Translations under genes and position numbers: made by a program
The notes under the pieces: model-generated
Databases searched by the model: none
Told to the model about the DNA's origin: nothing
What the model saw: the letters and a program-made list of their open reading frames with translations, nothing else
Shown here: piece by piece, positions 19,695 to 28,954 of the stretch
Layout of the letters: every line of letters starts with the position of its first letter
How positions within the stretch are numbered: position 1 is the stretch's first letter
DNA from: Clostridiaceae bacterium
Lineage (GTDB): Bacteria > Bacillota > Clostridia > Saccharofermentanales > DTU023
Assembly (NCBI GenBank): GCA_012838135.1
Contig: DUPV01000024.1
Coordinates: 1-64,000 of the forward strand
Direction: 5' to 3'
Length of the DNA: 64,000 nt

Positions 19695-20354
19695 TTATTC
19701 TGACTTTTTTGCAATATAATCTCGAATAAACTGGTCAGCAAGATCAAAAATCTCCGGTGGCAATTCCGGAAGATGGCGGTCACGGCGAAAGAATGAAGCT
19801 GTCGCGGCACCGATCAGTTTTTTATCAAGATTCTCTGCGGAAATGTTTTGATCAAGATTTTCCGCGGAAATATTAGTCAGATCAATGATATTATCATATT
19901 CAGGCTGATTGATAATATATAAATGAATCTCGACTACAATAACTGTTTTTCCTGATTGAATAACTCTTGCTTTTGCCATTAACAAATCACCGGAAAAAAC
20001 AGGCTTCAAAAATCGATAACTGAGATCAATTGTTGCCGTAGGTTGACCGAGGTAAACCATGCTGGCACCGGCTGCCGTATCCGCTAAAGTCATCAATACA
20101 CCGCCATGCACTGCACCGTTGGGATTTAAATGTTGTTCGGAAACCAGCAGTGACACAATTGATTTCTGATGCTTGATTGTTTCAATTTTTGCACCTAATG
20201 TATTGGCAAAATGATTTCGTTCCAAACGATCAACAATCATTTGATTTAGCAATGTATAAAATTCCCGGTCAGATACTTTTGTAGCTTTTTCTTTTCGCTC
20301 TTGCAAATTAGATTTTGAATCATTTAAGTTTTCAGAATTTTGTTTTTCCCTCAT
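19695..20354 (-). CDS. PaaI-family hotdog thioesterase
   Basis: This is a predicted acyl-CoA thioesterase of the hotdog fold. The signature LNPNGAVHGGVLMTLADTAAG (about residues 75-95) is the HGG substrate loop of the PaaI family, and PTATIDLSYRFLKPVFSGDLL is the following core strand. The natural substrate is unknown. The N-terminal 30 residues are lysine- and glutamate-rich, and the ORF begins inside the end of thrB (23-base overlap); a shorter start (about MIVDRLERN) is possible. A nine-residue tandem duplication (NISAENLDQ-NISAENLDK) near residue 170 is unusual. Confidence 0.82.
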   Translation of the reverse strand: MREKQNSENLNDSKSNLQERKEKATKVSDREFYTLLNQMIVDRLERNHFANTLGAKIETIKHQKSIVSLLVSEQHLNPNGAVHGGVLMTLADTAAGASMVYLGQPTATIDLSYRFLKPVFSGDLLMAKARVIQSGKTVIVVEIHLYIINQPEYDNIIDLTNISAENLDQNISAENLDKKLIGAATASFFRRDRHLPELPPEIFDLADQFIRDYIAKKSE

Positions 20355-21321
20355 ATCCTACCATACCTTCATAATCAAGTTCGAGAATTTTAACTTTCCA
20401 GGCATTGCCTAAGCTGGTTTGAATATTGTTCTTTATTTTCTGTGTATTAACTTGTGAGTTGCAGGTAACAGTTAAAATGGATGGTCCTGCACCCGAGAGA
20501 ACACTGCCGCAAGCTCCGGATTGTATTCCGACATTCAGTATTTCATAAAAATCAGGAATTAAGCCTGCTCGATAAGGCTGATGCAATCTGTCTTGCAAAC
20601 CTAAACTTAATAAATCATGATTCGCATCGGACATACCCTTGAGCAAATAACCCAAGGATCTGATATTAAAAATTGCATCGGCACGTGCTACTTCAGCAGG
20701 TAAAACACCTCTGGCTTTGGCCGTCTTCAAACTGAAACTTGGAATACTGATAATAAAATTAACATCTGAACTTACATTTAGCTCTTGAGTAACAACCTGT
20801 GGCAATTTATCCGAATCCAAGATCGCAGCCAATTGTAAACCGCCAAAAACAGCCGGACTCAAATTGTCCGGGTGCTGTTCAATTGTTGAAGCAATCGCTA
20901 AAATTGCACCCTTCGAAAAAGGATCTACATTGTGTATATTATAGTACGATTCAATTTGATCGGCGGAATAAAGCTGTTTGGCAATCCATTGTGCAGCTCC
21001 CGCACCTGCAACATAACAAGTTGCTGAAGATCCCAGACCTTTGGCTACCGGAACATCACTCCGGATACATTCAACCTTGGTCGGAATCGGTAATTTAACA
21101 TTGAACAGACGACAATATTGAACATAAGCCTCCAACATTGGCATTTGAGATGCGGTTCTTGTAGCAAGCCACTTGATCTGCTCTTCATAGCTAACCGGTT
21201 GTTCCGGATTATCCCAAGTAAAAGTAAACCAATTATATAGCTTAAATGCTATGCCTAAACAATCGAAGCCGGGACCTATATTCGCACTGGTGGCAGGAAC
21301 TCTTACTGTATACTGTTTCAT
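20332..21321 (-). CDS. thrB: Homoserine kinase
   Basis: ThrB phosphorylates homoserine for threonine synthase. It is a GHMP-family kinase: RVPATSANIGPGFDCLGIAF at the N-terminus, PVAKGLGSSATCYVAGAGA as the ATP loop (about residues 82-100) and GSVLSGAGPSILTV near the C-terminus. The start at MKQYTVR is preferred, since AGGAAAC precedes it; the ORF-track start eight codons upstream is not supported. It is next to thrC and an aspartate kinase. No homoserine dehydrogenase gene is in the window. Confidence 0.95.
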   Translation of the reverse strand: MKQYTVRVPATSANIGPGFDCLGIAFKLYNWFTFTWDNPEQPVSYEEQIKWLATRTASQMPMLEAYVQYCRLFNVKLPIPTKVECIRSDVPVAKGLGSSATCYVAGAGAAQWIAKQLYSADQIESYYNIHNVDPFSKGAILAIASTIEQHPDNLSPAVFGGLQLAAILDSDKLPQVVTQELNVSSDVNFIISIPSFSLKTAKARGVLPAEVARADAIFNIRSLGYLLKGMSDANHDLLSLGLQDRLHQPYRAGLIPDFYEILNVGIQSGACGSVLSGAGPSILTVTCNSQVNTQKIKNNIQTSLGNAWKVKILELDYEGMVGYEGKTKF

Positions 21322-21460
21322 GCTGTTTCCTTTTAATATATTCACATTTTTTCAAAAGTGTTAATTTCTTTACAATCATATCACTATACCGGTGATATTA
21401 AACAATACTTTTTGACAAAAGCAGTTCTATGTTTATCCATTAATGCTTTATTAAATAATT

Positions 21461-22903
21461 CTATATGTTATCAAATACTGCTTTTGACATTTGATCCGCT
21501 GAAATCAATATTTCTTGATCTTGAGGTAATTGCCATAATTTACTGACTGTTTGTGGAATTTCCTGCCCTGATAATGCGGCAATGACTTCAATTGATTGCC
21601 AATCGTCTGTCGGAATTTCCTTGCCTAAAGCCGCCAATGTTTTTTCTATAAACTTATAGGGACTGGCGGTACTGGCCACTAAAGTTAAATCGGTTAATCC
21701 GGCTTTAGCTATTGCTGAATAGCCAACAGCAGTGTGCGGATCAATCAAATAGTCATATGTATTATATACATGATTAATCGCAGTTGAAGTTTCGTTTTCA
21801 TCTGTCCAGGAAGCAGTTAAATCTAATAGCTCAGTATCAATTTGGAATTTACCGGAAACATTCAGCTCCTGCATTAAAGATTTAAGCCATTCACTATCCG
21901 GATTTTTTAAATACAAATAACGTTCCAAATTGCTGGCAACTAAAATATCCATCGAAGGTGATGAAGTTTTTACTAAGGTGCGATTACTGTCATAAATTCC
22001 TGTTTGCAAAAAATCCGACAAAACATTGTTTTCATTGGCTGCTAAATGAATTCTGCCCAAAGGTAATCCCATTGTTTTAGCATAACAAGCAGCTAAAATA
22101 TTACCGAAATTACCGGTTGGAACTATGATTGATATCGTTTCGCCGTACGACAAATCATTCGCTGCAACCGCTTGTAAATAGCTATTGATATAATAAATCG
22201 TCTGAGGAATCAGACGTCCGATATTAATCGAATTGGCAGAAGATAAAGCATATCCGCATGTTGCCACTTCAGCGGCAAACTTCTGATCGGAAAATAATTG
22301 TTTTACCCCACGCTGACAATCATCAAAATCACCTTGCAAAGCAATAGCTCGCACATTATCGTATTCACGACATAACATCTGTCTTTTTTGAAAAGAGCTG
22401 ACACCGTTATGCGGATAAAAAACGATAACTTTAAAATGCTCAACATCGGCAAAGCCTTCCATTGCAGCCTTGCCCGTATCACCCGAAGTTGCGGTTAGAA
22501 TCAAAATATCTTGTTGAAAGTCAAGCTGTTTCTTCGCAGCTTGCATCAAGTGCGGCAAAAATTGGAGAGCTAAATCTTTAAAAGCAAGAGTCGGTCCATG
22601 CCATAATTCTAAAAAACCGGTTTGTTTATTTATTCGGTGAACAGGAACAATTCGCGGATCATCAAAATTTTCACCATATGCGGTACTAACTATTTCCGCA
22701 ATAACTTGATCGGATAAATCAGAAAAGAATATTTTGAAAATTCTTTTGGCTATAGTCTGATAATCTGAACCGATCCATGCGGCAAAATCGATTTCAGGTA
22801 ATTCTTGCGGTACAAAAAGTCCACCGTCCGGAGCTAATCCCTGTAAGACAGCCTCGGAAGGTGAAAATAAATCATTTTTATTTCTGGTACTGTGATATTG
22901 CAT
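21461..22903 (-). CDS. thrC: Threonine synthase
   Basis: ThrC converts O-phosphohomoserine to threonine with PLP. The N-terminal YHSTRNK, SPSEAVLQGLAPDGGLFVP block is typical of the longer bacterial/fungal ThrC class. HGPTLAFKDLALQF (lysine near residue 109) is the PLP site, followed by LTATSGDTGKAAMEGF and VPTGNFGNILAA for phosphate binding. The 480-residue length fits this class. A GAGG site precedes the start. thrB lies about 140 bases downstream. Confidence 0.96.
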   Translation of the reverse strand: MQYHSTRNKNDLFSPSEAVLQGLAPDGGLFVPQELPEIDFAAWIGSDYQTIAKRIFKIFFSDLSDQVIAEIVSTAYGENFDDPRIVPVHRINKQTGFLELWHGPTLAFKDLALQFLPHLMQAAKKQLDFQQDILILTATSGDTGKAAMEGFADVEHFKVIVFYPHNGVSSFQKRQMLCREYDNVRAIALQGDFDDCQRGVKQLFSDQKFAAEVATCGYALSSANSINIGRLIPQTIYYINSYLQAVAANDLSYGETISIIVPTGNFGNILAACYAKTMGLPLGRIHLAANENNVLSDFLQTGIYDSNRTLVKTSSPSMDILVASNLERYLYLKNPDSEWLKSLMQELNVSGKFQIDTELLDLTASWTDENETSTAINHVYNTYDYLIDPHTAVGYSAIAKAGLTDLTLVASTASPYKFIEKTLAALGKEIPTDDWQSIEVIAALSGQEIPQTVSKLWQLPQDQEILISADQMSKAVFDNI

Positions 22904-22999
22904 TTTATCCTCGTCTATTAGTTAATTTACATTCTTGTCAGTAAAGTGTACATATTCGTTAGCGCTCGCACTCTCCACGCAGCTCTTGCGTCTGAAACT

Positions 23000-24334
23000 C
23001 TAACTTTTTGTAAGCTCGTTGGAAGTTTTCTGGAAGAATTCATTATAAATTGTTGATACGGCGTTTTCAAAATCATTATTTGCAATACCTACTATAATGT
23101 TAAATTCACTTGAACCTTGAGAAATCATGCGAATGTTAATTCCTGCTTCGGCTAAAGCTCCGAATACTCTTGCCGATACACCGGCTCGCATCGCCATATT
23201 CTCACCCACAACTGCCAACAATGCCAATCCGGGCATTATCTCGATACGATCCGGTGAACAATATATATCAATCTCTTCCAGTATCTTTCTTTCTTTGCCC
23301 TGCATACTTTCTTCTCGCACAATTAATGATACGGTATCTATTGAAGAGGGCATATGGTGGATTTGAATTCCGTTAGTTTCAAACACCGAGCACAATTTAC
23401 GAAAGAAGCTTAAATCTTCGGTCATCCGATATTTTTCAACATCTATAATCATAAAATCTTTCACGCCGGCAACTCCGGTCAGAATCGGATCCTCTTTTGT
23501 TCTTTTGGCTCTCGGTAAAATCAGCGTGCCCGGCTCATTGGGTGCATTGGTATTTAAAATATGAATCGGAATGCCTCTTTGTCTGGCGGGGAAAATAGCC
23601 TCATGATGCAAAACTGCAGCGCCCATATAACTCAACTCGCGCAATTCATCATAAGTTATAACGTGTAAAGGCATCGGATTCTCCACAATTCTCGGATCAG
23701 CTGCCAAGAAGCCTGAAACATCTGTCCAGTTTTCATATTTTTCAACAGAAAGTGCGGATGCTACAATCGAACCGGTAATATCCGAACCGCCTCTGGAAAA
23801 AGTAACAATTGAACCATTTTCTTGTGCACCATAGAATCCCGGAATTACGAAGCAAGCATCTTTAATATGTTCTTTAATCAAAATACGGGTCATATTCTCA
23901 TCATATTTACCATTTTGGTCAAAACGAATTATATCAGCTGCATCAAAAAATTTATAACCGAGATATGCTGCCATTAATTTTGCCGAAAAATATTCACCGC
24001 GACTGGCAGCATAATCTCTGGATGCTCCCGTAATCAGCTTTTGCTCAACTTCATTCAATTCAGGTTCAAGATCAATTGCCAAATTCAAATCATTTTGAAT
24101 TTTCAAAAAACGTTCTTTAATTGAAGCAAAAACTTCTTCACCACCAATTCCTATTTCCATTAATTGATGGCATAAATACAGCATATCGGTAATTTTATGG
24201 TCTTCGGTAAAACGCTTGCCGGGAGCAGACACAATTACAATCTTTCTTTCACTATCTGCCTTAATAATCGACTTTACTTTTTTGAATTGGGAAGCATCAG
24301 CACACGATGTTCCGCCAAATTTTGTCACTTTCAT
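23000..24334 (-). CDS. Aspartate kinase (threonine-cluster copy)
   Basis: This is a second aspartate kinase, 444 residues, with a longer insert than the LysC copy. MKVTKFGGTSCADASQFKKV is the nucleotide site and TFSRGGSDITGS (about residue 187) the aspartate site; RGEYFSAKLMAAYL is also conserved. ACT domains occupy roughly residues 305-440 (IDVEKYRMTEDLSFFRKL; LLAVVGENMAMRAGVSARVF). Its place beside thrC and thrB suggests threonine or methionine demand controls it, but the effector cannot be read. GGAGATG precedes the start. Confidence 0.93.
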   Translation of the reverse strand: MKVTKFGGTSCADASQFKKVKSIIKADSERKIVIVSAPGKRFTEDHKITDMLYLCHQLMEIGIGGEEVFASIKERFLKIQNDLNLAIDLEPELNEVEQKLITGASRDYAASRGEYFSAKLMAAYLGYKFFDAADIIRFDQNGKYDENMTRILIKEHIKDACFVIPGFYGAQENGSIVTFSRGGSDITGSIVASALSVEKYENWTDVSGFLAADPRIVENPMPLHVITYDELRELSYMGAAVLHHEAIFPARQRGIPIHILNTNAPNEPGTLILPRAKRTKEDPILTGVAGVKDFMIIDVEKYRMTEDLSFFRKLCSVFETNGIQIHHMPSSIDTVSLIVREESMQGKERKILEEIDIYCSPDRIEIMPGLALLAVVGENMAMRAGVSARVFGALAEAGINIRMISQGSSEFNIIVGIANNDFENAVSTIYNEFFQKTSNELTKS

Positions 24335-24372
24335 TTTTCATCTCCACTTTTATCTATTGAAATTAATCTAAT

Positions 24373-25398
24373 TTAAATATCTTCAACTTGGTTGTTGTTA
24401 CCATTAATCTGTTTATTATAATTTACTAATCCAATTCCTGCCATCACTAAAATTAAGGCAGCTATTAAGTTGCTTTGCAAAATGTTTTCTTTCAAGACAA
24501 TTGCTGAGCCTATTGTTCCGACTACAGGAATTAAACTTTTAAACACACCTAATTTTGAAACAGGATGATATTTTAACATTGTTGTCCATAATGCAAAAGC
24601 GACTGCACTTAAAGCACTCAAATAAATCAAAATCAGCCAAGCTGTATAATTACGCGGACTCAACGAACCGCCAAGGCTCAATCCGGTAATAATCAAAACC
24701 AAGCCGCCCAAAATAAAATTCCATCCGCTCAGTAAGCGTGGATGATTACGTTTGACAAACAATTTGTTGATCAATGTTCCGATTGATGTTGAAAGTGCCG
24801 AAAGCAACATCAGGCCATCACCTAACCAGTTGAAGTCCAGAGTAGTGCCTCCGCTGATATTCAAAACAATCACACCGATGAAACCGATAATGCAACCGAT
24901 TGTTTTTGAAAAATTAAGTTTTTCATTAACAAAAATAAAACTTGCCAAAATTACTTCCATAAATGCAGCTGTTGAAGATATAATCGAACCGATTGCTCCT
25001 GAAGTATTGGCAAGTCCGACAAAGAAAAAACCGTATTGAAAAATTGTTTGCGGTATAGCAAGAATTAAAGAATCACGCCATTGTGCTGTGTTTTGCGGGA
25101 ACGGGTTGATTTTTTCAGTAATTGCCGTGAACAAAATCATCAATAAACCGGCAAGAAAAAATCTGATACCGGCAAATAAAAGTAAGGACGGTACGGCATC
25201 CGGCGCAGCATTGTCGATTTGAAACAAGCTATAGCCGGTCTTTACCGCCGGAAAAGCACTGCCCCAAAGGGCGATGCATAAAAGTGTCGCTGTTAGCCAA
25301 ACAATAGGCTTAAGCCAAAACTCTGCTTTGGTTTTTTCCGTCTGATTTTGCTCTTGTATCATGATTTTTTGTGCTCTGCCGACATTTTTATTTTTCAC
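24373..25398 (-). CDS. EamA-family (DMT) exporter
   Basis: This is a ten-segment membrane protein of the drug/metabolite transporter superfamily with two EamA repeats. The first repeat starts with ALWGSAFPAVKTGYSLF; the second with FNWLGDGLMLLSALSTSIGTLINKLF and the closing LKENILQSNLIAALILVMAGIGLV. The start appears to be GTG, nine bases after AAGAGG. Members export amino acids or other metabolites. Lying just downstream of threonine genes suggests amino-acid efflux, but this is only context. Confidence 0.85.
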   Translation of the reverse strand: MKNKNVGRAQKIMIQEQNQTEKTKAEFWLKPIVWLTATLLCIALWGSAFPAVKTGYSLFQIDNAAPDAVPSLLLFAGIRFFLAGLLMILFTAITEKINPFPQNTAQWRDSLILAIPQTIFQYGFFFVGLANTSGAIGSIISSTAAFMEVILASFIFVNEKLNFSKTIGCIIGFIGVIVLNISGGTTLDFNWLGDGLMLLSALSTSIGTLINKLFVKRNHPRLLSGWNFILGGLVLIITGLSLGGSLSPRNYTAWLILIYLSALSAVAFALWTTMLKYHPVSKLGVFKSLIPVVGTIGSAIVLKENILQSNLIAALILVMAGIGLVNYNKQINGNNNQVEDI

Positions 25399-25467
25399 GC
25401 ATTACATCCTCTTAAAATAAAAACATCAAACAGACAATCGTTTTGCATTGATTTCACCATATTATTA

Positions 25468-27363
25468 CTAACTGTTAACCTCATTTTTCCCAATTACATT
25501 GTCAGTAGTTTGAAACACATTTTCATTAGCGGTAAGTCCGTATGAATCAATTACAGGTAACGCAAAAATTGAAACAATATGGCTATTCTGTTTGTCTAAA
25601 GCATCTAATAATGTTTGACTAACTGCTAACGTAATATTGGCGTCAACTAAAAACCAAATTACTTCTTTTTCCGGCTGAAGTTGCATCGACTTGCTGAGCC
25701 ATGTTCCAGCCCTTGCATCACGACCATGTAAGATTGTCGCACCGGTTGAACCGGCAGACCTTGCCAAAGCGATAACATCTTCCGTATAGCCACGTTCTAC
25801 CACACAAAAAATCAAATCTTTTTGTTCACCTGAAATTTGATCCGAGGCAATCGCACAAATTTCTTTTCGATCGACAGGAGCAACATCTTCCGAAATATGC
25901 TTTGAACGCATGGTTTGAATTTTATTTATCGAACCCAAAATCATAATACTTAAAACCGGCGTCATCGCAATCATCGCAATAATACCGAATCCGTCACGCA
26001 AAACATCAGCTGTAGGTATACTGTCGGCTACACCTTGGGCAAATGCCAAAACAAATGTTGCACTCATCGGACCTGATGCAACTCCGCCGGCATCAAACGC
26101 TATGCCCACAAAGATCGGATCAACAAAATAAGATAATATAATTGCTATAACAAAACCGGGTAACAAAAAGAACCATAACTGAACTTGAGGTGTCATAATC
26201 TTAACCATTGACAAAGCAATTGCAATTCCGACACCGATTGAAAGAGTCCCTTTCAAAACCGTAATCGGTATATTACCCGCAGTCACATCTTCAACCTGTT
26301 CACCCAGAACATGAACCGCCGGTTCAGCCAGCACAACCATCATACCTAATAAAAGCCCGAAGACAGGAAGCATCTCTAAATATCTGTCCGCCAATCCCAT
26401 GCCCAGAATACGGCCCATATCCATAAATCCTTCATTTGCTCCAACCAAGAACAAAGTCAAACCGATAATTGTATAGACCAAACCGCGAACAATTCTGACT
26501 AATTCCTTACGTTTAACTTTAAATTTGAAAAAGTTGAAAACAAAGAATAAAGCTGCGATCGGAGCTAAAGCCTTAAGCGATTCGATTAAAGTATATTGCA
26601 TGGCTGAGAAAATCGGAGACCACACCTCAGTTGAAGTAACAAATTCAACTGTTTCACCATGAATGTTTTGTTGTCCGGTAAGAACTGAAATTAACATTAC
26701 AGCCAAAATCGGTCCGGCACTCATTGCACCAACCATACCAAAAGAGTCTTCTTCCGCTGTTTTACCGCCTTTAGTCCGCGACAAACCGACTGAAATTGCG
26801 AGCACAAACGGGGTAGTCAAAGCACCGGTTGTCGCACCGGAGGCATCAAACGAAATCGCTAAAAATTCTTCTGAAACTTGAGTGCCTAAGACCAAGATTA
26901 CCAGATAGACCAAAGTCATCATTACATTATATTTAAAATTACTGAGAATTCTGATTGAAGCAATTGAAATAAGTACGCCGACACCGACAGAAATCATAGT
27001 GACTAAAAAACCTGCATCTAGCGTTCCGCCGGAAGCACTCTCTACTTGATCTCCGAGAATTAATATATCCGGTTCGGCAATCGTAATTAAAAAGCCGAGT
27101 ATAAAGCTAAGCAAAATTGTTTTAATCAAACTCTTACTTGTTGCTATTTCACGTGCCATATGATAGCCAATCGGTTCCATACTCTGATCCACACCCCAGA
27201 GAAAAATCGAAAGTCCGGCAAATACCAGAAATGCCCCGACAAAAAATCTTTGCATAACCGGAATATCTATCGGAATAAATGTCAAGCCTAAGATCGCTAC
27301 AAAGATTACGATCGGGATTAAAGATTGAGAAACTTCTTTGGTTTTTGATTGTAATATATTCAT
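25468..27363 (-). CDS. Duplicated DUF1538 membrane protein with C-terminal PII-like domain
   Basis: This is a 631-residue polytopic membrane protein made of two similar DUF1538 halves. The halves match in blocks such as IAEPDILILGDQVE / LAEPAVHVLGEQVE and ISFDASGATTGALTTPFVLA / IAFDAGGVASGPMSATFVLA. After the second half comes a soluble tail (about residues 510-631), with DLIFCVVERGYTEDV and TILHGRDARAGTW resembling a PII-like fold. DUF1538 pairs have been reported, as I recall, to act as cation/proton antiporters (UmpAB of Halomonas). Here the two would be fused into one chain. A double PII-like protein is encoded 9 bases upstream, so nucleotide- or ligand-controlled ion transport is a fair inference. 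Confidence 0.82.
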   Translation of the reverse strand: MNILQSKTKEVSQSLIPIVIFVAILGLTFIPIDIPVMQRFFVGAFLVFAGLSIFLWGVDQSMEPIGYHMAREIATSKSLIKTILLSFILGFLITIAEPDILILGDQVESASGGTLDAGFLVTMISVGVGVLISIASIRILSNFKYNVMMTLVYLVILVLGTQVSEEFLAISFDASGATTGALTTPFVLAISVGLSRTKGGKTAEEDSFGMVGAMSAGPILAVMLISVLTGQQNIHGETVEFVTSTEVWSPIFSAMQYTLIESLKALAPIAALFFVFNFFKFKVKRKELVRIVRGLVYTIIGLTLFLVGANEGFMDMGRILGMGLADRYLEMLPVFGLLLGMMVVLAEPAVHVLGEQVEDVTAGNIPITVLKGTLSIGVGIAIALSMVKIMTPQVQLWFFLLPGFVIAIILSYFVDPIFVGIAFDAGGVASGPMSATFVLAFAQGVADSIPTADVLRDGFGIIAMIAMTPVLSIMILGSINKIQTMRSKHISEDVAPVDRKEICAIASDQISGEQKDLIFCVVERGYTEDVIALARSAGSTGATILHGRDARAGTWLSKSMQLQPEKEVIWFLVDANITLAVSQTLLDALDKQNSHIVSIFALPVIDSYGLTANENVFQTTDNVIGKNEVNS

Positions 27364-27372
27364 GTAATCCCC

Positions 27373-28014
27373 CTACGCTTGATAACTGCCCGTAATACGC
27401 GAAACAGGTAACACAAAAATGATTCCTTTGCTGGGTTTATCTAAATCCATTTCAGTTATTAAACATTCTTTAATCGGTTTGACCGATTCACTTTTGACCA
27501 AAAGCATTACAATGTCTTTTTGCGGCTCAATAATCATCGGGAAAAATGTTTCAGCCGGAACACCCGCACCACGACCATGGATAATCGTACCGCCAACTTC
27601 TCCGATTTGGCGAACATGGCGCATAACTTCTCTGCCTTGTCCTTCATTTACTACTACAAAAATACATTGATAATCAAAGCATTGCGGATCAAATCTTTCA
27701 TTTTCTGAAAGATTGCTCAAATGACCGAAACGACTGATCGGAATCGAAAAGGCAATCCCATGTCTTTTTCGCTGAATATTGAAACTCTCAAGCATCATCT
27801 CATGAATAGCATCTTCAAATCTTGACTCTATCGGTAAAAATATTATTTCTTTTTGAGTTTCCTCAAGACCGAGAATTTCTAAAAATTTGTTGGAAACAGT
27901 TCCCTCACCGAGCATAACAACTCCGCCCGTTAAACCCAATATCCTTATTTCGCTTAAAACTTGTTTAGCCTTGCCGCGATTGAGCACACTCAAGAATAAA
28001 GATTGATTATTCAT
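27373..28014 (-). CDS. Tandem PII-like signalling protein
   Basis: This is a 213-residue soluble protein with two PII-like units. Unit one runs from LFLSVLNRGKAKQVLSEIRILGLTGG to ISRFGHL, and unit two from YQCIFVVVNEGQGREVMRHVRQIG to VSRITG. Both show the beta-alpha-beta order and the GG(T/V)I(I/V)xGxG-type loop (VGGTIIHGRGAG) of PII relatives, and both end in a hydrophobic strand followed by VSR/ISR. It lacks the GlnB T-loop tyrosine context, so I call it PII-like rather than GlnB/GlnK. AAGGAG precedes the start. It is encoded immediately before the DUF1538 protein, whose tail is of the same kind, so the two very likely form a complex. Confidence 0.75.
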   Translation of the reverse strand: MNNQSLFLSVLNRGKAKQVLSEIRILGLTGGVVMLGEGTVSNKFLEILGLEETQKEIIFLPIESRFEDAIHEMMLESFNIQRKRHGIAFSIPISRFGHLSNLSENERFDPQCFDYQCIFVVVNEGQGREVMRHVRQIGEVGGTIIHGRGAGVPAETFFPMIIEPQKDIVMLLVKSESVKPIKECLITEMDLDKPSKGIIFVLPVSRITGSYQA

Positions 28015-28109
28015 GATTTTCTCCTTTTATTGTCTATTCAAAAATATTACTTCCTATATTGCGGTTGTTTAATTACACGAAATATCTGTTTTGATTTCAG
28101 ATTCTCTTT

Positions 28110-28736
28110 TTACCATTGTTCAATTTCTTTACGTTGCTTGTACTTTTGTTTAAGCCCATGCCGCTCACTCAAATTATCTTTTATATCCGCTAAGGTCACA
28201 CCGCTTTGATTAAGCAACAAAGTTAAATGATAGAGTAAATCACTGGCTTCATTAATAATTTCCGTCTTATTATTATTTTTGACGGCGATTATCGTTTCGG
28301 TCATTTCTTCACCGGTTTTCTTGAGGATTTTATCAATACCCTGTTCGATTAAATATTTAGTATAAGAACCATCTTGCGGATTGTTGATCCGATCTTGAAT
28401 CGTTTTTTCCAAAATTTCCAAAGTAAAATAATAATCGTCAAAACAGCTGACATTTCCTAAATGACAAGTCGGTCCGTCAGGTTTAACCCGTATTAATAAA
28501 GCATCCTGATCACAGTCAAGGCACATACTGATTACATGCTGGAAATTCCCGCTGGTTTCACCTTTCTTCCATAACTCTTGTCGTGATCTGGAAAAAAACC
28601 AAACCACTTGATCTCGTACCGTTAAGTTATAGGCCTCCTCATTCATAAAACCGTTCATTAAGACTTGACCGGTATCATAATCTTGTAAAATAACCGAAAG
28701 TAAGCCGTTGTTTTTTGAAAAATCAGGTTGCATCAT
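28110..28736 (-). CDS. hisIE: Bifunctional phosphoribosyl-AMP cyclohydrolase / phosphoribosyl-ATP pyrophosphatase
   Basis: This protein performs steps two and three of histidine synthesis. The N-terminal HisI domain shows VLMNGFMNEEAY, WFFSRSRQELWKKGETSGN and the zinc-site stretch CLDCDQDALLIRV...GPTCH. The HisE domain (about residue 115 on) shows SYTKYLIEQGIDKILKKTGEEMTETIIA and EASDLLYHLTLLL. I choose the start MMQPDFSK; the ORF extends 56 codons further upstream, but that part looks like leader sequence and has no homology to HisI. It is the last gene of the histidine operon. The ribosome site is weak (GAGATCCTA before ATG). Confidence 0.94.
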   Translation of the reverse strand: MMQPDFSKNNGLLSVILQDYDTGQVLMNGFMNEEAYNLTVRDQVVWFFSRSRQELWKKGETSGNFQHVISMCLDCDQDALLIRVKPDGPTCHLGNVSCFDDYYFTLEILEKTIQDRINNPQDGSYTKYLIEQGIDKILKKTGEEMTETIIAVKNNNKTEIINEASDLLYHLTLLLNQSGVTLADIKDNLSERHGLKQKYKQRKEIEQW

Positions 28737-28793
28737 TAGGATCTCATTTCTTTCTTTGTTTTGCTTTAATTGTCTTTGTATATGATATATAAA

Positions 28794-28901
28794 GGTGGTA
28801 ATGTTGCAACTCTTGCCATAATTTTTCGACATTAGTTGTTTTATTGCCACCTTTTCAAGGAATTTAAGATTAATTAGTGACAATCTCGCAACTTTTGCCA
28901 C
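28794..28901 (-). repeat. Two adjacent inverted repeats in the hisIE leader
   Basis: GGTGGTAAT (28794) and ATTGCCACC (28843) are complementary apart from one position, with a second inner pair CAACT/AGTTG. GTGACAA (28877) and TTGCCAC (28895) form another 7-bp stem with one wobble. Both lie between hisF and hisIE, and the motif GGTGGCAA recurs in them. They could be a processing or attenuation element. I could not match them to a named RNA class. Confidence 0.35.
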
Positions 28902-28954
28902 CATTTTTTATTATTAAATTGTTTTAATGTCACTTTCTAAAATACCTCTCATTT

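Noticed and set aside
28737-28904. N-terminal extension of hisIE in the ORF track (56 codons)
   Set aside because: It lacks similarity to HisI, contains the inverted repeats and precedes the usual family start, so it is probably leader.
28780-28905. T-box leader upstream of hisIE
   Set aside because: GGTGGCAA looks a little like the T-box GGTGGNACC core, but the rest of the motif, the specifier loop and a terminator are missing.
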